A stretch of 64,000 bases of DNA, from NCBI RefSeq assembly GCF_043235035.1, contig NZ_JAZAQF010000088.1, forward strand, positions 114,347 to 178,346. The letters run 5' to 3'. Source of the DNA: CACIAM-69d sp001698445. Lineage in GTDB: Bacteria; Cyanobacteriota; Cyanobacteriia; CACIAM-69d. The notes beneath the pieces are model-generated. The model saw nothing but the letters and a program-made list of their open reading frames with translations. It was not told where the DNA came from and searched no databases. Within the stretch, counting starts at the first letter, position 1. Each line of letters begins with the position of its first letter. Both the position numbers and the translations under genes were made by a program. Shown in pieces: positions 36,520-46,366 of this stretch.

Positions 36520-36625
36520 GGTTTTAGTTGCAATTTCCAAGTTGGATCGCACCTGACTCAGTCATGCTGGGTCAGGCGCAGTATTGATGCGATTGATGCG
36601 TCTGAAATTCTTGATCTGCTTCGAG

Positions 36626-37480
36626 TCAGGGAATTTTGAACTCCATCCCTTCACGAGCCAGGAAAGAATCGGGCGATCGCTCCTTCAATTGCCGTTCCAC
36701 TTCATCCAGAAAATCATCACTGTGGTTTGGCTCGTGGTGAAAGACCGCCAGATGCTTTACGCCCGCCACTTCCGCCACCTTGACTCCCTCTTGCCAAGTG
36801 GAGTGACCCCAACCCACCTTGGACGATCGGGGGTTGTTGTATTCCTCGTCGGTGTACATGGCATCGTAAATCAGCACATCTGCCTCACGAGACAGTTGCA
36901 CCACGTGCTCATCCATCCGATCGGGCAAATGTTCCGTATCCGTGGCATAGACCACCGTTTTTCCATTCCAGGTAATCCGGTAGCCCATGGCTCCGTTGGG
37001 ATGGTTGAGCAGCCCCGTCTCAATTTCAATATCCCCATCCACCACAAACTGATCCCCAGCCGTTAGGTCATAGAAATCGACCTCTGCCTTGATTTGTCCC
37101 ACGGGAATTGGGGAATGGGGATTCAGAATTCGATCGCAAAAATGATGTTTCAGCGGCTCGCCCGTATTCGTTTGACACCCATATACCGTCAGCCGATTGC
37201 CCGACGTGAACAGGGGCGTGAAAAACGGCACACCCTGAATATGATCCCAGTGGTAATGCGTGAAGAACAGAAAGGCATCCAGCGTTTCGCCAGGAGCCAT
37301 TGACTCAGCTAAAGACCGCAGGCCCGTACCGCCATCAAAGATTAAGCGCCGCCCGCCAACACACAACTCCACGCAGGACGTGTTGCCGCCATACCGCACG
37401 GTGGACTTGCCCGGTGCAGGAATGCTGCCTCGCACGCCCCAGAAACGGACTAGAAAATCGGGTGAAAGCGCAATCTCCAT
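36626..37480 (-). CDS. MBL-fold metallo-hydrolase (PhnP / RNase Z-like superfamily)
   Basis: 284 aa from the ATG at 37480; the open frame extends 36 codons further to a TTG but family similarity starts at FLVRFWGVRGSIPAPG. Metal-binding residues: HYHWDH (the HxHxDH motif), a later His in LLNHPNGAMGYR, Asp in YATDTEH and His in LAVFHHEP. The arrangement fits a phosphodiesterase-type two-metal hydrolase. The substrate is unknown. The gene converges with the 5-FCL::MoaD gene. Confidence 0.87.
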   Translation of the reverse strand: MEIALSPDFLVRFWGVRGSIPAPGKSTVRYGGNTSCVELCVGGRRLIFDGGTGLRSLAESMAPGETLDAFLFFTHYHWDHIQGVPFFTPLFTSGNRLTVYGCQTNTGEPLKHHFCDRILNPHSPIPVGQIKAEVDFYDLTAGDQFVVDGDIEIETGLLNHPNGAMGYRITWNGKTVVYATDTEHLPDRMDEHVVQLSREADVLIYDAMYTDEEYNNPRSSKVGWGHSTWQEGVKVAEVAGVKHLAVFHHEPNHSDDFLDEVERQLKERSPDSFLAREGMEFKIP

Positions 37481-38047
37481 ATTGCCTACATCAAACAAGA
37501 CCGGAGCAAGCAGATCCGGATTGGACGGGCTAGGTGATCGCAATTCTCTTAGTGAGTGCAGCACCAAGGCACTGACCCAATCGAGCAACTGAGTATTCTC
37601 TAGCCAGGGTTATCGAGCTGCGCGATCGGTTGAAAAGCCTAATCGCTGCGGATCTGAGTTGATCACTAACACTAAGTTGATCACTGAGCTGATCGTGACT
37701 GATCGTGCGGATCGAGGGTTTGCTGAGAATGCTTAACGCAAATTGCCCGATGCTATGAGGCAAACTTATGGCCCCAGAACACCTCCTGTTGAGCCTAGCA
37801 TAGACCGCGAGGATGGGCACTAACTACCTAGTTCCATTCCCGATCGCGCTGTTCCGTGCAAATTATCGGGAGCGGGCCAAAATCTAGCGCATGTTTGCAC
37901 CAAGGCTCAGATTTTGGCCATCCCACCCTAACCTTCAACCCAAAATTGGCTCGATCGCAGAAGTCGAAAATTCAAGCCCCTGAGACAACGAAACCCTAAC
38001 GTTCCGATCGGGCGCTGGTTCCGCGCTTCTTCTGGCGCTGCAAAAGC
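37481..38047. other. Intergenic region between the universal stress gene and the MBL gene
   Basis: About 570 bp. GTTGATCACT-like words recur at 37660-37700. No frame with family similarity was found. It should contain the MBL gene promoter and the 3' end of nothing recognisable. Confidence 0.45.
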
Positions 38048-38569
38048 CTACGGATTAGCCACCGGTTCGCTGGGGTTCGCTTCCTCCGACACATCCTGGG
38101 TCACCAAAACCGCACAGGGACAATGGTGCAGCACATAGTTACTGACACTGCCCATGAATAGCTCACTCAGGGTTGATTGGCGACGATGCCCCACTACCAC
38201 CAAATCCGCTTCCCAGGTGTGGGCAAGCTGACAAATGACCTTACCGGGCGAACCGTGGTTTTGAGACCACTCGGTAGGAATTTGGCGTTCCGCGGCCACA
38301 TCGGCCAAGACTTTGAGCTGTTTCAGGTTTTCGTCAATATAGGATTGCCAAGCTTCGTGATAGCGCTGCAGCAAAGCATCATCAGGCAGAAAAGCCGGCA
38401 CAAAAAATAAATCGTCGCCGGGGGGCATGGGGGCGCTGCCTTCGCCGGGAAACAGCACATGCAGCAACATGACCGATGCGCCTAGTTTTTCAGCCAGGTC
38501 AATCCCCTGACGAAAAGGAGCATGGTCAACGGAAGGATCTTCAATGGCAATCAAAATTTTGTGATACAT
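38048..38569 (-). CDS. Universal stress protein (UspA family)
   Basis: 173 aa from the ATG at 38569, with AGGAG upstream; the frame opens 27 codons earlier. The Usp fold is seen in MYHKILIAIEDPSVDH, GASVMLLHVLFPG, and the C-terminal ADLVVVGHRRQSTLSELFMGSVSNYVLHHCPCAVLV. The nucleotide motif G-2x-G-9x-G(S/T) is changed: the second Gly is Arg (GHRR), while the distal GS is kept, so ATP binding may be altered. A roughly 30-residue insertion (FPGEGSAPMPPGDDLFF...) follows the second strand. Cytoplasmic; a role in stress adaptation is inferred from the family. Confidence 0.9.
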   Translation of the reverse strand: MYHKILIAIEDPSVDHAPFRQGIDLAEKLGASVMLLHVLFPGEGSAPMPPGDDLFFVPAFLPDDALLQRYHEAWQSYIDENLKQLKVLADVAAERQIPTEWSQNHGSPGKVICQLAHTWEADLVVVGHRRQSTLSELFMGSVSNYVLHHCPCAVLVTQDVSEEANPSEPVANP

Positions 38570-39131
38570 GGCTAGGCTCCTTGAAGGCTGGCTGGGATCA
38601 AAAAAGCGGGCCGCGTCAGCCAGAGTTAATGAGGGATCGCTACAAATCAAAACAGGGGCAGCCCCAGAATGATTAGTGATCGCCGAATTTAGTCATACCA
38701 AAAAATAGTTAAGTGCTTGTTAAGTTTCATGCTGAATTAAAGATTATCTCTAGCATCTCTGATTTTCAATTTAATGTCTAGAAATTGCCATATTTATTGA
38801 TAATTCTGTGAGCAACAAGTCTTATTATTTTGTAGTCAATTAAATTCATCAATAAACTCATCAATAAGTTCATTATTTGGATCGTAGTTTCGCTTTTTAG
38901 TTATTGGCATATATTTTATTTTTTGCTTTAATCACTTTTCAGCAAAAATTCAAATCAGCATTTGATGCAAGGGTTTGATTTTAACAAAAAATTTTCATTT
39001 TATTGAATTTCTGCCTCAAGAAAAATATGGCATTTTATGAAGATTTATGGTGATTCGGAACTCCTAAAATAGTAGGGATCAGCAAGAATCATGGGACTTT
39101 TTGGGCGATGCAACAGTCGATCGCCCTCGTA
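38570..39131. other. AT-rich gap between the universal stress gene and cobN
   Basis: About 560 bp, very AT-rich between 38690 and 39070. No coding frame, riboswitch or clear terminator was found. Confidence 0.5.
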
Positions 39132-42100
39132 CTATGAGCGAGCTTCTAGATCGGCTTCCGCTTCCAGGGCGATCGCTTGCAGTTGATCTAACCGCTGGGG
39201 ATCGGCAGGGATCCATAAACCGCGTTGATGGGCTTCTAGCAAACGCTCTGCCATATCCCGCAGGGCCCAGGGATTTTTTTGGCGCACAAAGTCCTGAACG
39301 GTGCGATCGAGCAGATAGGCCTCTGCCACGCCGTCATACATGAAGTCTTCGACACAGCGGGCCGTGGCATCGTAGGCAAACAGATAATCGAGGGTGGCGG
39401 CCATCTCAAAGGCTCCTTTGTAGCCATGGCGCATGGCAGAGGCAATCCATTTGGGGTTCACAACGCGCGATCGATACACTCGGGCAATTTCTTCCGCGAG
39501 TGATCGGGTGCGGGGGCGATCGGGTTGCGCATGGTCTCCAAAATAGACGGTGGGTTGTTGCCCGGAAATGACGCGCACGGCGGCCGTTAAGCCCCCTTGA
39601 AATTGATAGTAATCGTCGGAGTCTAAAAGGTCATGCTCGCGGTTATCTTGGTTCTGCAAAACCACTTGCATTTCCCGTAATCGCTGCTCAAAGGCTTCCG
39701 GGGCCGATCGCCCGATTGGGGCCGCCAGGCCATTGCTGGGCGCATCGCCACTGACGGGGCCCGAACGACCCGCGCAACTGTAGGCATAGCTGCTCCAGTT
39801 CAGATAGGCCCGGGCCAAGTCCTGGTCGCTTTGCCAGTTTTGAGCCTCAATCAGGCCCTGAAGGCCTGCGCCGTAGGCTCCGGGCTTGGAACCAAAGATG
39901 CGGTAGTGGGCGCGGGTGCTGGCCTGCTCCTGGGTCAGGCCGCTGGCTTGCCATTGGGCGGTTTCCTGACGCACGCGCTGGGCGATCGGGTTGTCGGCAA
40001 CGGCTTCATCCAACGCGGCAACTAGGTAAACCGCCCGATCGAACAGTTCAATTAGGTTGGGGAAGGCATCCCGAAAGAATCCAGAAATTCGCAGGGTCAC
40101 ATCCACCCTGGGCCGCCCGATCACGGACAGGGGCAACACCTCCACACCCACTACCCGCCGCGCCGCCCCGTCCCAGCGGGGCCGCACCCCCAACAGCGCC
40201 AACGCTTCAGCCAAGTCATCGCCTCCGGTGCGCATGGTGGAAGTGCCCCAAACCGACAACCCGAGGGTGGTTGGATAATCGCCATTTTCCTGAACATAGC
40301 GTTCGATCAGGGTGTTGGCGGCCTTGCGCCCCACTTCCCAAGCGCTTTCCGTGGGCAGGGATCGCAAATCCACCGAGTAGAAATTGCGGCCGGTGGGCAA
40401 CACGTCCGCGCGGCCCCGGCTGGGGGCCCCCGATGGCCCCGGCGGCACAAATTCGCCATTAAGTCCCTGCAAGAGCCGATCAATTTCCTGGGGAGTTTGG
40501 CGCAGGGCGGGCAGGAGCCGATCGCGCACCCAAGCCAAAGCCTGATTCGTGTGGGATCCCACGGACGGCCAGGGGCGATCGGCAATAAGGGCCGCCACGG
40601 CTTCGCTGGCCTGGGTTTCCAGAACGGCGATCGCGTCTCCCAAGGTGCGGCAGGTGGCTAAGTGGGGCCAGCGATCGACCTCCGGCAACGAATCGCCCCA
40701 ATCGGCCGTGAGGGGATCGAAACTCAGTTGCCAATCTTGGGCGATCGCCCGCGTCAGTCCCCCTTGGCTGCCTTGGGCAGAACGGGCGATCGCCACGGTC
40801 AAATCACGCAATTGATCACCCGTGGGACAATGCCCAAAAATATGCAAGCCATCCCGAATTTGGGCTTCCTTTAGTTCGCAAAGATAGCCATCCAGGGCAG
40901 CGATCAGATCTTCAATGGCTGATTGGTTTTCGAGAACGGTCTGAGCTGAGTTTGATTCCTGAGTTAAGGAATAATTAGCAGCTCCTAGTTTGGTTTTGAG
41001 ATCCCGATCGAGCTGATTATCTTCAATCAGTTTCAATAATTTAGGAGCAATCACCCGAGTTCGCTTGGGATCTAAACTTTGTGCTTCATAATATTCATCA
41101 ATCAGGCCCTCAATTAAGCTCAAATTGCCATACAGTTCTGCCCTAGTTAACGGTGGGGTTAGGTGATCTAAAATTACCGCTTGGGCCCGTCGTTTGGCTT
41201 GCGAGCCTTCACCGGGATCATTCACAATAAATGGATAGAAATGAGGAACCGGCCCAAGGGCAATTTCCGGGAAACAATTCTCTGAGAGAGCAATGCCTTT
41301 TCCGGGCAACCATTCTAAATTGCCATGCTTCCCAAAATGGATGATCGCTTGAGCGGCAAATTGCGATCGCAACCACTCATAAAACGCTAAATATTCATGG
41401 GTGGGTTCCAAGTCTGGCGCGTGATAGTTCAAACTAGGATCCCGATCGTATCCTCGGGCCGGTTGAATACCCACGAAAACCTTGCCCCATTGCAACCCTG
41501 AAATGGGAATCACCGGCTCTTTTTCAATCGCCGTTTTGGGGAACCATTGTTCATGATCTGGTTTCGGGTTGGTCAGGGATCCCCAGCGCTGATTGATGGC
41601 CTCTTGCACCTCGATCGGCAAGGTTTCAAACCAGATTTGGTAGTTCGTGAATGATAGATGTTGGCGAATGGATCGCCCCGTCCAGCCCTCAGGATCATTG
41701 GTCGTTCCTTGGGTCAGTTGCTGAATGAGTTGGTCACCGGTTGTTGGCAATTGTTCTAAATCACCCAAGTCATAGCCCGATCGCGCCAACGCCCACAGAA
41801 AATCAACACAACTTTGGGGCGTATCTAAGCCAACGCCATTGGCCAAGCGCCCATCTCGATTTGGATAATTGGCCAACACAATGGCGATCGGGCGATCGCC
41901 AGGAGCCGATCGCCGCAACTTCACCCAATTAGCCGCCAGTTTTGCCACAAAATCCAAGCGATCGGGAATGGGTTCAAGCGCGATCGTTTCTGTTTCTAAA
42001 TCCCGATCGCGCTGTTGCACCGATTTGCAAGCCACCAGCCGAGTTGCCACCCGACCGTCCACCTCCGGCAGCGCCACCTGCATTGCCATATCTCGAGGGG

Positions 42101-43046
42101 ATAATCCTTGCTGATTGGCAACCCATTGATCTTGGGTTCCGCTGCTTAAAATAATTTGCAAAACAGGCACATTTAACCGCTGCCAAAGGGAATGGGGTTG
42201 CGCCTGGCCAAGGGTAGATTGGGCCTTAGTGATTGCAAATCCCGTTGAAGCCAATAACAGGTCGATCGCCTGAGATTCCAAGGCGGAACCCACCTCTTCC
42301 TGAATATCTGAATCTTGCAACGAAGCCACGTAGACGGGCACTGGTTGTAAATTCACCGCCAACAGGGCATGGCATAGTTGATCGATCGCCGCTAAGTTTC
42401 CCGCTTGATAATAGGCTCGATAAAATAAAATTCCAACAATTCCAACGGTTCCAATCGGTTTAGAAACTGATGAGCTTTCAAGAGCATTATTTTTAGGATA
42501 TTGGTAAAAGCCCCAACGTTCGATCGGCTGAGGATTGGGAGGTTGATATTGCGTTTGAAAATAGGTATCTGATAATTTCAAGAGCGCATTTTGAACATTC
42601 TCCACGCCTCCTTCGTTCAAATAGCGCCAAATCTGGTCACACAAACTTAAGGGAGCCGTTGAATGGGAAACCAAGTCAGGATCTGGGCGATCGTCTCCGG
42701 GCAAAACCAACAGCCCAATGCCCGATCGCTCGGCGAGATCTCGCACCACCTCTAGCCCATAGCTCCAATAGGCACGGCCCCCCAACAAGCGCAAAACAAT
42801 CACCTGCACTTGCGACAAAACGTCCTCAGCATAGGTATCGATCGTCAGTTGCTGTTGCAGTTGCAAGAGGTTAGTGGCGCGGATGGCTGGAAAATTTTCC
42901 GGCAACGATCGACGGGCGATCGACAGCGTTTGAATATCCGTATCTTTGGCCGTCAAAACAATGATCGGAGCCGGAGTTTGCTCAACAAAAATAACGCCTT
43001 CTGTATTCGGTTCCCAGCCACCGGGCAACGCAGCAATCCTATGCAT
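39132..43046 (-). CDS. cobN: Cobaltochelatase subunit CobN
   Basis: 1304 aa, start ATG at 43046. CobN is the large subunit that inserts cobalt into hydrogenobyrinate diamide in the aerobic cobalamin route; it is related to magnesium-chelatase ChlH. Length and features fit CobN: QNRDGRLANGVGLDTP-like NYPNRDGRLANGVGLDTPQS, the IHFGKHGNLEWLPGKG block, GRNFYSVDLRSLPTESAW, LGLSVWGTSTMRTGGDDLAEALALLGVRP and the C-terminal LDYLFAYDATARCVEDFMYDGVAEAYL. Cyanobacteria with CobN often use ChlI/ChlD-type partners encoded elsewhere; none is here. No cobalamin riboswitch was seen upstream. Confidence 0.95.
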   Translation of the reverse strand: MHRIAALPGGWEPNTEGVIFVEQTPAPIIVLTAKDTDIQTLSIARRSLPENFPAIRATNLLQLQQQLTIDTYAEDVLSQVQVIVLRLLGGRAYWSYGLEVVRDLAERSGIGLLVLPGDDRPDPDLVSHSTAPLSLCDQIWRYLNEGGVENVQNALLKLSDTYFQTQYQPPNPQPIERWGFYQYPKNNALESSSVSKPIGTVGIVGILFYRAYYQAGNLAAIDQLCHALLAVNLQPVPVYVASLQDSDIQEEVGSALESQAIDLLLASTGFAITKAQSTLGQAQPHSLWQRLNVPVLQIILSSGTQDQWVANQQGLSPRDMAMQVALPEVDGRVATRLVACKSVQQRDRDLETETIALEPIPDRLDFVAKLAANWVKLRRSAPGDRPIAIVLANYPNRDGRLANGVGLDTPQSCVDFLWALARSGYDLGDLEQLPTTGDQLIQQLTQGTTNDPEGWTGRSIRQHLSFTNYQIWFETLPIEVQEAINQRWGSLTNPKPDHEQWFPKTAIEKEPVIPISGLQWGKVFVGIQPARGYDRDPSLNYHAPDLEPTHEYLAFYEWLRSQFAAQAIIHFGKHGNLEWLPGKGIALSENCFPEIALGPVPHFYPFIVNDPGEGSQAKRRAQAVILDHLTPPLTRAELYGNLSLIEGLIDEYYEAQSLDPKRTRVIAPKLLKLIEDNQLDRDLKTKLGAANYSLTQESNSAQTVLENQSAIEDLIAALDGYLCELKEAQIRDGLHIFGHCPTGDQLRDLTVAIARSAQGSQGGLTRAIAQDWQLSFDPLTADWGDSLPEVDRWPHLATCRTLGDAIAVLETQASEAVAALIADRPWPSVGSHTNQALAWVRDRLLPALRQTPQEIDRLLQGLNGEFVPPGPSGAPSRGRADVLPTGRNFYSVDLRSLPTESAWEVGRKAANTLIERYVQENGDYPTTLGLSVWGTSTMRTGGDDLAEALALLGVRPRWDGAARRVVGVEVLPLSVIGRPRVDVTLRISGFFRDAFPNLIELFDRAVYLVAALDEAVADNPIAQRVRQETAQWQASGLTQEQASTRAHYRIFGSKPGAYGAGLQGLIEAQNWQSDQDLARAYLNWSSYAYSCAGRSGPVSGDAPSNGLAAPIGRSAPEAFEQRLREMQVVLQNQDNREHDLLDSDDYYQFQGGLTAAVRVISGQQPTVYFGDHAQPDRPRTRSLAEEIARVYRSRVVNPKWIASAMRHGYKGAFEMAATLDYLFAYDATARCVEDFMYDGVAEAYLLDRTVQDFVRQKNPWALRDMAERLLEAHQRGLWIPADPQRLDQLQAIALEAEADLEARS

Positions 43047-43087
43047 TGGTCTTTTGATCGTCGTGAGCGCTAGTGGAACAATGAGCA

Positions 43088-43137
43088 GCGTTTAGGCAAG
43101 AGCGTTTAGACAAGAGCGTTTAGGCAAGAGCGTTTAG
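43088..43137. repeat. 14-bp tandem repeat between cobN and yebC
   Basis: Three and a half units of GCGTTTAGGCAAGA (the second with A for G) in the divergent cobN-yebC intergenic region, about 45 bp upstream of the cobN start. Confidence 0.8.
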
Positions 43138-43266
43138 AAAATTGGGCAACTTAATCCCGTTCGATCGCATCGGCCTTTAAAATTTCAAGGCGATCTTTGA
43201 TTCGTCTCGCCAAAGACCGATCTTAGTCCTGAGTTTGTTCAATCTTTCATCGATTTAGCTGGAGCT

Positions 43267-44049
43267 ATGGCCGGACATAGTAAATGGGCAAATATTAAAC
43301 GCCAAAAGGCCCGGGTGGATGCGGTGCGCGGCAGTGTCTTTACCAAGCTGTCGCGGGAAATTATTGTGGCGGCGCGCGGCGGTGCGGATCCTGCCGGCAA
43401 TTTCCAACTGCGGACAGCGATCGACAAGGCCAAGGCGGCCGGCGTGCCCAATGCCAACATCGATCGGGCGATCGCCAAGGGAGCCGGTCGGCTGGCGGGG
43501 GAAGGGGCGGAACTGGAAGCCATTCGCTATGAGGGCTATGGCCCCGGTGGCGTGGCCGTGCTGATTGAAGCCCTCACGGATAACCGCAACCGCACCGCTG
43601 CTGACCTGCGCGTGGCCTTCAGCAAAAACGGCGGCAACCTGGGGGAAACCGGCTGCGTGGGTTGGATGTTTGAAAACAAGGGCATAGTCACCATCGTGGG
43701 CGAGGCGATCGAGGAAGATGCGCTGCTGGAAGCCTCGATCGAGGGGGAAGGAGAATCCTATGATCCCTTCTCTGGCCAAGACCAAAAGGGATTTGACCTC
43801 GTGGGGTTTGAAGTCAAAACGGCCCCAGATAACTTGGAAAATTTGGAATCGGTGCTGAAGGCGCGTGGCTTTCGGGTGTGGCAATCGGAAACTCGTTGGT
43901 TTCCCACCAACACCGTCGCCGTGACCGATCGCGATCAAGCCAAAGCCCTGATCAAAATGATGGACGCGATCGAAGACTTAGACGACGTACAAAGCGTCGC
44001 CACCAACTTTGAAATGGCCGACGACCTGATGGCGGAAGTGATGGCTTAG
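43267..44049 (+). CDS. yebC: YebC/PmpR family protein (TACO1 family)
   Basis: 260 aa from the ATG at 43267. The signature MAGHSKWANIKRQKARVDAVRGSVFTKLSREI is unmistakable, followed by IDKAKAAGVPNANIDRAI, GYGPGGVAVLIEALTDNRNRTAADLR and NLGETGCVGWMF. Members are annotated as transcriptional regulators; the mitochondrial homologue TACO1 and recent bacterial work point to a translation-related role. Cytoplasmic and monocistronic here. Confidence 0.95.
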   Translation: MAGHSKWANIKRQKARVDAVRGSVFTKLSREIIVAARGGADPAGNFQLRTAIDKAKAAGVPNANIDRAIAKGAGRLAGEGAELEAIRYEGYGPGGVAVLIEALTDNRNRTAADLRVAFSKNGGNLGETGCVGWMFENKGIVTIVGEAIEEDALLEASIEGEGESYDPFSGQDQKGFDLVGFEVKTAPDNLENLESVLKARGFRVWQSETRWFPTNTVAVTDRDQAKALIKMMDAIEDLDDVQSVATNFEMADDLMAEVMA

Positions 44050-44151
44050 GCGATCGGCCCCACAACCGGGGTGATCGCAGGCGAGCATGGGCGATCATCA
44101 AGGAGTCAGACTAGCCCCCATAGCTGACCCGATCGGACTGCTCGATCCACT

Positions 44152-44195
44152 AACCTGTAGTCCACTGGCCTGTAGCCCTATAGCCTGTAGTCCTA
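44152..44195. repeat. Degenerate GCCTGTAGTCC repeat
   Basis: Three imperfect units of roughly 11-17 bp around CCTGTAGTCC / CCTGTAGCCC, between the convergent yebC and the RsbW-like gene. Confidence 0.5.
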
Positions 44196-44196
44196 C

Positions 44197-44637
44197 CTAG
44201 TTTTTGGATTGGGACTCTTCCCGAGGGGGCAACGTCGCCAACAGCACCAGGCAGTTTTTGCCATCCACCTGCAACCGATATTCCACCCGATCCATCAGCC
44301 GGTTCAAAATCAACCAGCCATAGCCATTTTCCTGCTTGGCTTCCGGCACTGGCGGCAGGTAATTATCCAAACTGAAGCCCTGGCCGCGATCCCAAATCTC
44401 GATCGCCAGCTCCCGATCCTGCACCTCCACCGACATCTCCACCGGCAAGTGGGGGCGATCCTTGTGGGCATGGCGCACCACATTGGAATAGGCCTCCGCC
44501 AGCACCAGTCGCAGACGGTTCGACTGGCGGGCCCAATCCACTCGATCGCCTAGCTCAATTTCCAGGGAACCGAGTAACCACTGCTCAACAATGGTTAGAA
44601 ACTTCAAGTTGCTTGGGACTTGGATTTCAGTTCTCAT
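44197..44637 (-). CDS. Anti-sigma regulatory factor, RsbW/SpoIIAB-type Ser/Thr kinase
   Basis: 146 aa from the ATG at 44637, four bases after the stop of the upstream phosphatase gene; the open frame runs back into that gene but without similarity. The HATPase_c_2 fold is seen in LRLVLAEAYSNVVRHAHKD (N box with Glu and Asn), LAIEIWDRGQGFSLDNY (G1 box) and NGYGWLILNRLMDRVEY (G2-like). Such proteins bind and phosphorylate an anti-sigma-factor antagonist. Together with the phosphatase it forms the enzyme pair of a partner-switch module; the STAS-domain antagonist is not encoded here. Confidence 0.9.
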   Translation of the reverse strand: MRTEIQVPSNLKFLTIVEQWLLGSLEIELGDRVDWARQSNRLRLVLAEAYSNVVRHAHKDRPHLPVEMSVEVQDRELAIEIWDRGQGFSLDNYLPPVPEAKQENGYGWLILNRLMDRVEYRLQVDGKNCLVLLATLPPREESQSKN

Positions 44638-44641
44638 CGGT

Positions 44642-46366
44642 TTACAGAACCTCCAGCAGCAGTAGGGTCTGGTCGTCTTCTTGCTCGTCGGGCGCAACCT
44701 GTTGCAAGGTCGCCAACAAGCGCTTGAGATCAAACGGGCTTCCTTGTTGCTTCAACAGTTCCCACAGGCCCTCCTGTTGCAACATTGAACCGTTCACCAC
44801 ACTTGTTCCCAGGAGTTGTATGTTCGCCACTGTTGCTTCCGTAATTCCGTCACTGGCCATCAGCAGAGCCTCCCCTGGCTCTAGAGTCTGTTCCCCCCCC
44901 GTACCTTTCCACTCCGGCAAGATACCCAGCGGCACTCCCCGAGCCTTGAGATAGGTTGGCTCAATTTCCTTGAGATCGCCACCGGCCAGGACTTTTTCCT
45001 GAACCATCTGGGGCGACCAAACCACGGGGTAGACGTGACCCGCGTTGGCATAGCTCAAGCGTCTCGTGCTGGGAGTGTAACGTGCTAGGGCAATCGTAAT
45101 GAATCGGTTGCTATTAAACAAATTTTCAAACAGGGCCCGATTCAGCCGCCGAATCGCTTCATCTGGCTCCGGAGACTCCGCCCGAGCCAGCTCTTGACGC
45201 AAGACAGAGATCGAACTGGCCATAAATAGGGCCGCCGGAACCCCCTTTCCGGACACATCCCCAACCGCTAACCACACATCCCCCTGAGGATGGATAAAGA
45301 CTTCAAAAAAGTCGCCCCCCACCTCGCGCGCGGGCTGACATTCCGCTTGCACACGCACCCCGGGTACTTCTGGCCAATGTTGGCGCAACAAGTCCGCCTG
45401 TACCTGCCGCGCCACTTCCAATTCCATGCGGAACTGCTGGGTTTGGGCTTCGGTGCGCTGATACAGACGGGCTTGGGAAAGGGCCAAGGCCGCCTGTTCC
45501 GTCAGCTCCGAAATCAACGCCACTTCATCGGTTTGCCAGCCGGGTTGTCCTTGGCGCACCAGGGACAACAGGGCCAAACATTCTTGCTGATAGACCAAAG
45601 GGATGAGCAACTCATCGATGGATCCCCCTGGGCTGTCGCTGCCATCGGTGTTGACTTGGGTTTGCTGAATGGTCAAGTGTTCCAGGGCCGCCTGCACCGG
45701 ATCCCGCAATTTCCCGTCTTCGTGGGTCAGGCTCCAGTCATCCCGATCGAGTGGGTAGCGCAGGGGTTCCCCTTTGGCTTGTCCCCCTTCCACGGGCTGC
45801 AACAAGGCGCAATGGGCATTCAGGGTGGTGGTGATGGTCTGGGCAATGGTGGGCAACATGCTGTCGTAATTCAGGGATTCCCGAATTGCGCTCATCATGG
45901 CGTTGAACAGGGATTCGCGGCGCAGGGCCCGGTTTAACTCGTTCGTGCGGCGCTTAACCACACGATAGGTTTCGGCCGCTTGGTTCACGACGGATTTGAG
46001 TTCGTCGGGACTCCAAGGCTTTGTAAGATATCGGAAAACTTTACCGGAGTTGATGGCTCCTACGAGGTCTTCTACGTCGGTGTAGCCGGTCAGAATAATG
46101 CGGATCGTGTCGGGGAATCGATCGACGGTTTTGCTCAAAAACTCAGTGCCGTTCATGCCCGGCATCCGCTGGTCTGAGACGATCACGGCCATTTCCCCGT
46201 CGCGATCGAGCACTTCCAAGGCATTGAAACCACTGTCAGCCTTATAAACCGCGAAGTCGCGACGGAAGGTTCGATACAACAAATCGAGGTTATCCGGTTC
46301 GTCATCAACCACCATCAATTTGAGTTTTGTTTCTGCTCTTGGTGTGGTTTGGACGACTAAGCTCAT
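44642..46366 (-). CDS. Response regulator with GAF and PP2C (RsbU/SpoIIE-type) phosphatase domains
   Basis: 574 aa from the ATG at 46366 (GTGGAG upstream; a GTG six codons earlier is possible). Domains: receiver LKLMVVDDEPDN with phospho-acceptor Asp in VIVSDQRMPGMNG and Lys in LTKPW; a helical linker; a GAF domain (about 175-310); and a SpoIIE/PP2C phosphatase with VGGDFFEVF, LAVGDVSGKGVPAALFMA and the DGITEA metal site, ending in DDQTLLLLEVL. The receiver is complete, so a histidine kinase should control the phosphatase, which would dephosphorylate an anti-sigma antagonist. It is cotranscribed with the RsbW-type gene 4 bp downstream. Confidence 0.93.
   Translation of the reverse strand: MSLVVQTTPRAETKLKLMVVDDEPDNLDLLYRTFRRDFAVYKADSGFNALEVLDRDGEMAVIVSDQRMPGMNGTEFLSKTVDRFPDTIRIILTGYTDVEDLVGAINSGKVFRYLTKPWSPDELKSVVNQAAETYRVVKRRTNELNRALRRESLFNAMMSAIRESLNYDSMLPTIAQTITTTLNAHCALLQPVEGGQAKGEPLRYPLDRDDWSLTHEDGKLRDPVQAALEHLTIQQTQVNTDGSDSPGGSIDELLIPLVYQQECLALLSLVRQGQPGWQTDEVALISELTEQAALALSQARLYQRTEAQTQQFRMELEVARQVQADLLRQHWPEVPGVRVQAECQPAREVGGDFFEVFIHPQGDVWLAVGDVSGKGVPAALFMASSISVLRQELARAESPEPDEAIRRLNRALFENLFNSNRFITIALARYTPSTRRLSYANAGHVYPVVWSPQMVQEKVLAGGDLKEIEPTYLKARGVPLGILPEWKGTGGEQTLEPGEALLMASDGITEATVANIQLLGTSVVNGSMLQQEGLWELLKQQGSPFDLKRLLATLQQVAPDEQEDDQTLLLLEVL

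Noticed and set aside
43047..43266. Cobalamin riboswitch upstream of cobN
   Set aside because: No conserved B12-box or core motifs; the region holds a 14-bp tandem repeat instead.
45290..45937. 215-codon plus-strand frame
   Set aside because: Shadow of the GAF/phosphatase coding region of the reverse-strand RsbU-type gene.
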